DNA from: Gammaproteobacteria bacterium
GTDB taxonomy: Bacteria > Pseudomonadota > Gammaproteobacteria > JAJDOJ01
NCBI GenBank assembly: GCA_022340215.1
Contig: JAJDOJ010000067.1
Location: 1-34,231 of the forward strand
Direction of reading: 5' to 3'
DNA: 34,231 nt
Under the pieces are notes generated by a model. That model was given only the letters and a program-made list of their open reading frames with translations, was not told the DNA's origin and did no database searches. The translations under genes and the position numbers were made by a program. Shown here one piece after another: positions 1 through 6,890 of this stretch. The stretch's first letter is position 1; each line of letters starts with the position of its first letter.

Positions 1-151
1 GGATAGAGAAGCGGTTCGCGATTGTTGGCCTCACATGATGACATGCTTCTGCCCAGCCAGTATGAAACGGGGTAGACGAGCAATCGAGACAGGTTATAGA
101 TACGCTGATCACATATCAAACGAGTCTGACCCCATTGATTACGGCAAGGTT
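1..151. other. Intergenic end of window with one repeat arm
   Basis: I see no gene in this stretch. Its only recognisable content is a 24-base arm (116-139) matching the terminal inverted repeat of the elements at 22357 and 25245. The minus-strand sigma-54 activator gene ends just inside, at 152. Confidence 0.6.
116..139. repeat. Solo terminal-repeat arm of the 22.4/25.2 kb miniature element
   Basis: This 24-base segment differs at one position (A instead of T at base 120) from the right-hand inverted repeat of the element at 22357-22464. The core GAGTCTGACCCCATTGAT is identical. No matching left arm is present in the 115 bases available, so it is either a single-ended remnant or the edge of a larger element extending out of the window. 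It lies about 12 bases downstream of the stop codon of the sigma-54 activator gene. Confidence 0.7.
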
Positions 152-1417
152 TCAGGATTCCCGGTTCTGCTTGAAGTCCTTCGACCGCAGGCCGTGTTTC
201 TTCAGCAGCGTCTGCAGGTGGGACCGGTTCATTTCGATGCGCCGCGCCAGGTCCGTCACCTTGCCCTGAGTCTCTCTCAACCCGGATTCCAGATACTGCT
301 TCTCAGCCTCGTCGCTCGCCGCCTTCTTCACCTCCACCAGCGAGACGTGCGGCGAGATCTCGCTGTTGGCGATCGAGGTGCGCGCCACGGATTCCGGGCG
401 TATGTCTTCGGGCAGATTGTCGAGATCGGCGGTATCCCCCGACAGGCAGGTGAGCCGGTAGATGATATTTCGAAGTTCCCGGATGTTTCCCGGGTAGTCG
501 TAGCGGAGCAGGAAGCCGTGCAGCCTCGCGCTCATCCTGATCGGCGCGCGCCTGAGTTTTTCCGCGGCCTCGTCGGTGAAGTACTCGATCAGCAAGGCCA
601 GTTCGTCCTTGCGTTCGCGCAAGGGCGGGACGGTCACGTGGATCACGCTGAGTCGGTAGAACAGGTCTTCCCGGAACTTTCCTTCCTGACTGAGCTCCCT
701 CAGGTTCTTGTTGGTCGCGGCCACCACGCGCGCGTCCACCTCGATCAGGGCGTCCGAACCCACACGCTGGATCTCGTTCGATTGCAGGACCCGCAGCAGT
801 TTGACCTGGCTGGTCAAGGGCAGCTCGCCGATCTCGTCCAGGAAGATGGTGCCCTTGTCTGCGCTCTCGAACTTGCCCTTGCGGTCGCCGGTCGCCCCGG
901 TGAAAGCCCCCTTCTTGTGGCCGAACAGCTCTGATTCCAGAAGGTTCTCCGGAATCGCGCCGCAGTTGATGGAGATATAGGGCATGTCGGTGCGATCCCC
1001 GTTGGCGTGGATGACCTTCGCCATCAGCTCCTTGCCGGTGCCGCTCTCGCCGTCAATCAATACCGGGAGGTCCGTGGGCGCCGCCTTCTCCGCCGTCTCA
1101 AGCGATTCCAGCAATTTGGGGTTCTCACCGAACACACCCTCGAAGACGAAGCTGCGGTCCAGCAGGGCCTGGCGCCGCTCCCTCTCCGATGCCGGCGCCT
1201 CGGCCTTTTTCCCGGCCGAGGCCTGAACGAAGCGCTCCTTGTGCGACAGTTGCATCACATCGTCGCGCAGGGCGTTGCACTGGTCCAGCAGCTTCTGGAT
1301 CTCCGCGCGCTCCATACGCTGCGACCAGCGCAGCCTGGAACGTATGATCTCGATCTTCTCGAGCAGCCCCGCGTAAGAGATCGAGGAGGACTGCGGCTTG
1401 ATGTCGTAGAGTTTCAT
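152..1417 (-). CDS. Sigma-54 interaction (AAA+) transcriptional activator, Fis-type HTH
   Basis: A 421-residue bacterial enhancer-binding protein that would remodel sigma-54 RNA polymerase. The N-terminal ~90 residues are charged, partly helical and contain no recognisable receiver or GAF domain. The AAA+ core has Walker A GESGTGKE (about 123-130), the sigma-54 contact loop GAFTGA (170-175) and Walker B TIFLDE (190-195). A Fis-like helix-turn-helix lies near 380-412 (LRETQGKVTDLARRIEMNRS). The start is ATG at 1417, which overlaps the exporter's stop codon as ATGA. The frame stays open further upstream, but that part is antisense to, and inside, the exporter gene and is not credible. The coupling to the exporter suggests it controls this locus or its peptide substrate genes. 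Activator function is established for the family; the target is inference. Confidence 0.93.
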   Translation of the reverse strand: MKLYDIKPQSSSISYAGLLEKIEIIRSRLRWSQRMERAEIQKLLDQCNALRDDVMQLSHKERFVQASAGKKAEAPASERERRQALLDRSFVFEGVFGENPKLLESLETAEKAAPTDLPVLIDGESGTGKELMAKVIHANGDRTDMPYISINCGAIPENLLESELFGHKKGAFTGATGDRKGKFESADKGTIFLDEIGELPLTSQVKLLRVLQSNEIQRVGSDALIEVDARVVAATNKNLRELSQEGKFREDLFYRLSVIHVTVPPLRERKDELALLIEYFTDEAAEKLRRAPIRMSARLHGFLLRYDYPGNIRELRNIIYRLTCLSGDTADLDNLPEDIRPESVARTSIANSEISPHVSLVEVKKAASDEAEKQYLESGLRETQGKVTDLARRIEMNRSHLQTLLKKHGLRSKDFKQNRES

Positions 1418-4400
1418 CCGGCGCCCGCCATCTGTTTCTGAACCAGCTGGTAGTACATCCCCTTCCTTTCCACCAGTTCCTTGTGCGTCCCCTGCTCGAC
1501 GATCGAACCTTCGTAGAGGACCAGGATCTTGTCCGCCCGCATGATGGTGCTGAGCCGGTGCGCGATCACCACCGCGGTACGGCCCTCGAGGATGTCCTGC
1601 ATGTTCTGGAGTATGTTGCTTTCCGACTGCGTGTCGAGCGCCGAGGTCGCCTCGTCGAAGATGAGCAGGTGGGGATCGTGGTAGAGGGCGCGCGCAATGC
1701 ACAGTCGCTGCATCTGTCCGCCGGAAAGCCCCATGCCCCGTTCACCGACGACCTGCTCGTAAGCCAACGGCATGTTGGCGATGAAGCCGTGGGCGTCCGA
1801 CATCCTCGCCACATCCATGATGCGGCGCCGGTCCGGGTTTTCGTCACCCGCGGCGATGTTTTCCGCGATGGTGCCCGAGAACAGCAGGTTGGTCTGCATG
1901 ACGTAGCCTACCTGAGCCCGGTAGTATTCCTTGTCGATTACCTCGAGGTCGTATCCGTCCACGGTGATGCGGCCCTCGGTCGGCGGGTAGAAACCCACCA
2001 GCATCTTGGCGAGCGTCGTCTTACCCGAGCCGCTGTGACCGACGATCGCCACCATCTCGCCCGGCCGGATGTCGAAGCTGATGTTCTCCAGCACGTACGA
2101 GGTTTCGTTGCCACCGTAGCGGAAGTACACCGAATCCAGCGAGATGTCGCCCCGCAGGTCCGGCAGCGCCACGCGTGTGGCCACGTCCTCCGGCTTCTGT
2201 TCCGGCTCTATGTCGAGCACGTCGCCAAGCCGTTCCATCGCCACGCCGGCCTCGTGGACCTGGTTCCACAGGCCCACCAACCCCATCAGCGGGGCGAGCA
2301 CGCTGCCCATCAGGGCGTTGAATGCAATCAACTGCCCGATGGTGAGTTCCTGCGCCAGCACCAGGCTCGCCCCGGCCCAGAGGATGACGATGGTGGTGGC
2401 GGAGTTGAGCAGCTGACTCGCCAGGCCGATCAGGATGCCGAAACGCGACGCCCTGTATTGGACTCCCAGTGACTTGGCATACTTGCGTTCCCACTTCATG
2501 CGCATGGAGCGCTCGATCCCCATGCCCTTGATGGTTTCCGCCCCACCCAGGGTTTCCATCAGCACCGCCTCGGCGTCGGTCGAGGCGTCGAAGGCCTCGC
2601 GCGCGTATCGCTTGATCCGGGGCGTCACGGCGACGGTCAGCCCGATGATGGGCAGGACGAAAGCGATCAGTAGAAGCGTCAGCTTGGCGTTGTAGAGAAA
2701 CAGGATGGTGAAGTAGATGAACACCATCAGCAGATTCAGCACCGTCGTGACCGTCGACTCGGTGAGGAAGGCCCGAATGGTGTGGTTCTCCTGAAACCGG
2801 GCAAAAATGTCTCCGGTCCGCCGCTTGGCGAAGAATGACAGCGGCAGCGACATGGCGTGCTTGAAGAACCGGGACATCATCGCGAAGTCCAGGTTCCGGA
2901 TCATGAAGTTCGACAGGAACGCGCGCAGCGTCGCCGTCAACTGAGTGAACACGGTGGTAATGATCAGTCCGACGATCAGCAGGTTCAGCAGCGAGACGTT
3001 CTGGTGGACGACGACCCGATCGAGAATGTTCTGGATGATCACCGGCGGAACCACACCGAGCACCTGGATCACGAAGGTCGCGAGGATCAGGTGGCCAAGG
3101 ATGGCCTTATAGGGTTTCAGATAGCCGACGAAACGGACCCAGGGCGAACGCGTTGCTGCCATCTGCACCATGTCCGCGCCCGGCGAGAACAACAGACAAG
3201 TGCCGGTCCAGCCCTTCTCGAATTCGGCCACCGTCATCTTTCGGAATCCCGGACCCGGGTCGGCGACCCAGACGTGGTTCTTCGAAACGCCATAGACGAC
3301 GATGTAGTGATAGCCCTCCCAGTGCGCGATGAATGGCAACTCGAATCCGAGCAGCGACTGGTAGGTGCACTTCACTCCGCGGGTGGAGAATCCGAGGGAG
3401 TCGCCGACCCGGGACAGGCTGTCGAGGGTGGCCCCCTGCGTCGTGACATTGGCCAGTTCGCGCAGCTTCCCCAGTGTCATGGGGATGCCGTAGTGCCGGC
3501 AGATCATGGCCAGGCAGGCCGCGCCGCAGTCCATCTCCTCGGCCTGCTCGACCAGCGGGAAGCGCTTGATCACGCGTTCACCCGCCTTCGGGCTGGTCCC
3601 GAAATCCAGCCGCAACGGGCGGCGGCGCCGCTCGGCGATCTTGCGCTGGCGCTGCAGCTCGCGCTCGGCGTATGCGATACGCTCCTCCAGCACCTCGCGG
3701 AGCCGGGGATTGCGCTCGAGGATGAAATGCACCGTCTGCTCGGGGATCACCAGCAGCACGCAGTCGGTCACGGCGACCGCAGAGGCAGGTTGTTCCTGAC
3801 GCAACAGGCAGGCCTTCTCGCCGAACACCTCTCCCCGTTTCAGATTCGCGAGTGGATACTCGTTGCCTTCCTCGGCCCGAGTGATCTGCACCTCACCCTG
3901 ACGGACGATGTAGAGTCGCCGGTCCTCCCGGGAATCCTGCGAGAGGATCGTCTGTCCAGCCTTGATCCGTTTGACGCCGACGCTGCGGACGAACTCCTCG
4001 ATTTCCGCCTTCTCGACCTTGCCGCGCAGGTCGAACAGGCGTGTCACGAGCCCACCCGCCGAGGCGATGGCGACATAGCTCATGACGAAGGACTGGGCAT
4101 TCGGGTTCGCAGCCAGCAGCGGCGCAACGACCTCCCGCGGAATGTAGACGAGTTCCGACTTCGCCGAGGAGCGCACCGAGGCCTCGTGCTGGAACTCGCG
4201 CAGGATCCCGAGCTCCCCGATGACCTCGCCGGTCTTGCGGACCCCCATGCTGGTTTCCTTGCCGCCCTCCTCGGTGAACAGCCTGACCGCGCCCCGCTTG
4301 ACGACGAACAGCCCGTCGCCACGATCGCCGGCCTGGATCACCTGTTCTCCGAATCCGTAAAACCGGGACTCGGCACTGGCCGCGAGTCGCTCGATCTCCG

Positions 4401-4527
4401 CTTTGTCGAAGGCCGACAGCAACTCGACGGACGCGAGGAAGTCGGTCAGGGAGTCGGATGCGTCGTTCAAGTTCGCTGTCTCGCTCTTGGCTTCGGATTC
4501 TGTTTCGGGATAGCCCGACGTTCCCAA
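1414..4527 (-). CDS. Peptidase-containing ABC exporter with two N-terminal cNMP-binding-like domains
   Basis: A 1037-residue inner-membrane exporter. Domain order: cNMP-like domain 1 (~33-150), cNMP-like domain 2 (~185-290), C39 cysteine peptidase (~320-450), six-helix ABC membrane domain (~470-755) and nucleotide-binding domain (~795-1030). The peptidase set looks complete: Q328, C334 (in EEMDCGAACLAMI), H407 (in GYHYIVV) and D423 (VADPG). The ATPase has Walker A GHSGSGKT (830-837), LSGGQ (934-938) and Walker B LLIFDE (954-959). Known relatives cleave double-Gly leaders and export the core peptide; cyanobacterial HetC-like proteins also combine cNMP, C39 and ABC domains. Both cNMP domains lack the usual phosphate-binding Arg (HEASV and QPASA where PRxA is expected), so nucleotide binding is doubtful. 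The start is uncertain: TTG at 4527, or a second TTG at 4470 (LNDASDS). No ATG is available near the N terminus. Confidence 0.93.
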   Translation of the reverse strand: MGTSGYPETESEAKSETANLNDASDSLTDFLASVELLSAFDKAEIERLAASAESRFYGFGEQVIQAGDRGDGLFVVKRGAVRLFTEEGGKETSMGVRKTGEVIGELGILREFQHEASVRSSAKSELVYIPREVVAPLLAANPNAQSFVMSYVAIASAGGLVTRLFDLRGKVEKAEIEEFVRSVGVKRIKAGQTILSQDSREDRRLYIVRQGEVQITRAEEGNEYPLANLKRGEVFGEKACLLRQEQPASAVAVTDCVLLVIPEQTVHFILERNPRLREVLEERIAYAERELQRQRKIAERRRRPLRLDFGTSPKAGERVIKRFPLVEQAEEMDCGAACLAMICRHYGIPMTLGKLRELANVTTQGATLDSLSRVGDSLGFSTRGVKCTYQSLLGFELPFIAHWEGYHYIVVYGVSKNHVWVADPGPGFRKMTVAEFEKGWTGTCLLFSPGADMVQMAATRSPWVRFVGYLKPYKAILGHLILATFVIQVLGVVPPVIIQNILDRVVVHQNVSLLNLLIVGLIITTVFTQLTATLRAFLSNFMIRNLDFAMMSRFFKHAMSLPLSFFAKRRTGDIFARFQENHTIRAFLTESTVTTVLNLLMVFIYFTILFLYNAKLTLLLIAFVLPIIGLTVAVTPRIKRYAREAFDASTDAEAVLMETLGGAETIKGMGIERSMRMKWERKYAKSLGVQYRASRFGILIGLASQLLNSATTIVILWAGASLVLAQELTIGQLIAFNALMGSVLAPLMGLVGLWNQVHEAGVAMERLGDVLDIEPEQKPEDVATRVALPDLRGDISLDSVYFRYGGNETSYVLENISFDIRPGEMVAIVGHSGSGKTTLAKMLVGFYPPTEGRITVDGYDLEVIDKEYYRAQVGYVMQTNLLFSGTIAENIAAGDENPDRRRIMDVARMSDAHGFIANMPLAYEQVVGERGMGLSGGQMQRLCIARALYHDPHLLIFDEATSALDTQSESNILQNMQDILEGRTAVVIAHRLSTIMRADKILVLYEGSIVEQGTHKELVERKGMYYQLVQKQMAGAG

Positions 4528-4546
4528 ACTGCAGGGGCGCGCACCT

Positions 4547-4572
4547 GTCGGGTTACGCTGCGCTAACCCGAC
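4547..4572. repeat. REP-like extragenic palindrome
   Basis: A perfect 9-base inverted repeat, GTCGGGTTA and TAACCCGAC, separated by the 8-base loop CGCTGCGC, fills most of the gap between the ppiC-like stop and the exporter start. This GTCGGGTTA-loop-TAACCCGAC-CTAC form resembles a dispersed palindrome I recall from many proteobacterial genomes; that comparison is from memory. In the transcript it would form a stable hairpin just upstream of the exporter's TTG start and may affect processing or relative expression. Confidence 0.75.
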
Positions 4573-4598
4573 CTACAAACCATGCCTACTGCTGGTTC

Positions 4599-5348
4599 CT
4601 ACAGTATTTCGATGCCGTGCTCTCGCGCCCGCGCAGCGAGCCAGTCCTCGCGCAGGATTCGTCGAATCTCGGTGCGGGTCTCCTCGTCCAGGCGGGCCGT
4701 ATTGGTGGCGTCGATCCTGAAGATCTCATGGTGCTCACCGCCGCTATGGAAGGGGCCGACCAGGTCGCCCGGCGAGGCGTTGAACACCTTCGCCTCGATC
4801 TCCGGCTGCAGGGACCCGCGCATGACCTTGCCCACACTGCCACCGCGCTCGCGCGTGTCTGCGAGCGAATGTTCGGCCGCCATCTCGGCGAAGCTCTCCG
4901 GGTCGTCCGCGAGCACCGACAGCATCTCTTTTGCGGCGCCCTCGGAATCCATCACGATGTGCCTGACCTCGATACTGTCGAAACGGGGAGAATGCAGCTT
5001 GAAATACGCCTCGACCGCCTCGTCCCGGCAGACCTCTTTCATCATCTTTTCCTGGTAGAGCATGTCGATGATGAACTGCTCCAGGTCGTCCAGCGTCACG
5101 CCGAGCGAGTCCAGCCAGGCGATCGCATCCTGGGCCCGGTGCAGGCCCTGGACACGGCGGAACTGGTCGGCGCGCTCCTGGATCTCGTCGTCGGATACCG
5201 GAATGCCGGCCTTCTTCGCGGCGTGTACGGCCAGCTTGTCCTTCAGTATCTCTTCGATCAGGCCGTCGAACCGCCCGCTCAGTTTCAGGATCCTGATAAA
5301 CCCGTCCGTCGTCACGACCTCGTCGTCGATCTTGACCAAATCCGTCAT
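4599..5348 (-). CDS. Parvulin-type peptidyl-prolyl isomerase (PpiC/SurA-like), no signal peptide
   Basis: A 249-residue protein with a helical SurA-like N-terminal region (about 1-115) and a PpiC rotamase domain (about 120-215), recognised by EVRHIVMDSEGAAKEML, FAEMAAEHS and GGSVGKVMRG. Family members isomerise X-Pro bonds or act as chaperones. The chosen start, ATG 5348 (MTDLVKIDDEVV), is preceded by GGGAG at good spacing. A start 12 codons upstream has weaker support. There is no hydrophobic leader, so the protein should be cytoplasmic, unlike SurA. Position between the HlyD and ABC genes suggests a substrate-handling role for the exporter, for example holding the precursor unfolded; that role is inferred. 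PpiC proteins are known neighbours of C39-type peptide exporters. Confidence 0.88.
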   Translation of the reverse strand: MTDLVKIDDEVVTTDGFIRILKLSGRFDGLIEEILKDKLAVHAAKKAGIPVSDDEIQERADQFRRVQGLHRAQDAIAWLDSLGVTLDDLEQFIIDMLYQEKMMKEVCRDEAVEAYFKLHSPRFDSIEVRHIVMDSEGAAKEMLSVLADDPESFAEMAAEHSLADTRERGGSVGKVMRGSLQPEIEAKVFNASPGDLVGPFHSGGEHHEIFRIDATNTARLDEETRTEIRRILREDWLAARAREHGIEIL

Positions 5349-5465
5349 CCTGTCGTCTCCCGTTTTCTCTATATTGCGTGTCATTGCGGCCGGTCCGGCG
5401 AGGTCTGGCTCCAGCCGGGCGTGTGGACTGGACGCACCATCCCTTGCCGACCTCCGCCGGTCCCA

Positions 5466-6845
5466 TCAGCCGGCGAGCTCCCTGAAGGGGTCCAGCGCGA
5501 AATCGATCAGCCTGCGCTGGCGGACGGTGATCTCGGCGGACGCCTCCATGCCGTAGCGCAACGAGTAGTCCTGCCCGGCGATGGTGAAGTAGTCCCTTCC
5601 CAGGGAGACCCGACCCTCGTAGACCGGCAACTGGGCCTCCCTTGCCGACGGCCGGGTCGATGGCGAGATGTATTCCACTTTGCCGTTGATGTATCCGTAA
5701 CGCTGGAAGGGAAAGGCGTTGAACTTCAGCTTTGCCTCCTGCCCCACGCGTAGAAACGCCCTGTCCGACTCGGGAATCTCGATATTCAGGACGGTCCTGG
5801 CGTCTTGGGGCGCGATCCCGCCCAGCGGTGTGTTCGGTTGCACCTTGTCACCGGGCTGGGTCAGAGCCACGTCCGTGATTACCCCGGAGACCGGCGCCAC
5901 GATGCGTAGAAAGTTTTCCTCGTCGATGTTGTCGAAATTCACCCTCGAGGCAGCGTCGGAGGCGAGTTCGGCGCGTTTGAGTTCCATCTGCACCCGGAAT
6001 TCCTCGTACTCGATCTTGTCCAGCAGCTCCTCGTGCTGGATGCGCAGCTCCAGCAGCTTGCTGTCGCTGCCTTCGAGCTCCGTCTTGACCTTTGCGTATT
6101 CCTCGCTCAACTGGAATTCCAGCTCACCCAGCTTGGCCTCGGCGAGTTCATAGCTGGTGTTGGCGGCAATCAGCTCGCTACGCTTCTCCTCGACCTGTTT
6201 TTGCGACACACCGCCGCCACCCTCGGAGCGAATCAGGCGCTGGAACTTGTCCAGATCGCGCCGCGCGATATCGCGGGCGCGGGTGGCCGTTTCCAGATTA
6301 CCGCGCGCCTCGACGAGCTTGGCCTTCTGTACGTCGGCGAGCTTTGCCATACCCTCCGAGACCCGCTTCTCGTGCTGGTTCGCCGCGATCTCGATCTGCT
6401 TGTCCAGGACCTCTGCCTGACGCTCCATCAATGCCTTGCGCTCGGGAAAATGCCGAGACTCCCGCTCGGCCTCGGCCAGTTTGAGCCGCGCATCCAGGGC
6501 GTTGGTCGCCACCTCGACCGCCCCCCGCGCGTTGATCCTGGCCAGCACGTCACCCGCTTCGACGGGCTGCCCCTCGGCGATATAGATATCCACCATCTCT
6601 CCGGCGATCGGCGCATAGAACCTGCGTACCTCGGACTCGGGGCCCAGCGTGCCGGTGGTGGTCACGATCACGTCCGCCCGCCCGATCATCGACCAGATCA
6701 GGGCCGCGAGCAGCATGGCGCCGATCAGCAGGATGGTGGCGCGCATCATCTTCGAAGGCTCGGCCAGGAGCAGCTCCGTACCTTCGGCGCTGTGATCCTC
6801 CAGCGCCTCGGTCAATCGTCTGAGTCTGTCGCCTTCCGAGCTCAT
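5466..6845 (-). CDS. HlyD-family periplasmic adaptor (membrane fusion protein)
   Basis: A 459-residue adaptor that would link the C39 ABC exporter to the TolC-like channel. It has a cytoplasmic N-terminal tail, one transmembrane helix (~34-54), a first half of the lipoyl-like barrel (PIAGEMVDIYIAEGQPVEAGDVLARI), a long Glu/Lys/Arg-rich coiled coil (~110-290), the second half (VAPVSGVITDVALTQPGDKV) and a beta-barrel C-terminal part ending in EITVRQRRLIDFALDPFREL. Length and order match type I secretion adaptors rather than RND adaptors: there is no lipobox and there is a cytoplasmic tail. It sits 40 bp downstream of the FHA gene and about 115 bp upstream of the ppiC-like gene on the same strand. 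Confidence 0.93.
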   Translation of the reverse strand: MSSEGDRLRRLTEALEDHSAEGTELLLAEPSKMMRATILLIGAMLLAALIWSMIGRADVIVTTTGTLGPESEVRRFYAPIAGEMVDIYIAEGQPVEAGDVLARINARGAVEVATNALDARLKLAEAERESRHFPERKALMERQAEVLDKQIEIAANQHEKRVSEGMAKLADVQKAKLVEARGNLETATRARDIARRDLDKFQRLIRSEGGGGVSQKQVEEKRSELIAANTSYELAEAKLGELEFQLSEEYAKVKTELEGSDSKLLELRIQHEELLDKIEYEEFRVQMELKRAELASDAASRVNFDNIDEENFLRIVAPVSGVITDVALTQPGDKVQPNTPLGGIAPQDARTVLNIEIPESDRAFLRVGQEAKLKFNAFPFQRYGYINGKVEYISPSTRPSAREAQLPVYEGRVSLGRDYFTIAGQDYSLRYGMEASAEITVRQRRLIDFALDPFRELAG

Positions 6846-6890
6846 GATCCGCCACCCCTCATACCGGGTCCCTTGCCCGCACCGATGTCT

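Noticed and set aside
2857-4566. Long plus-strand open frame (569 codons) opposite the ABC exporter
   Set aside because: It is antisense to a gene with complete domain motifs, and its translation is rich in Arg/His/Asp with no domain. High-GC codon bias on the other strand explains the lack of stops.
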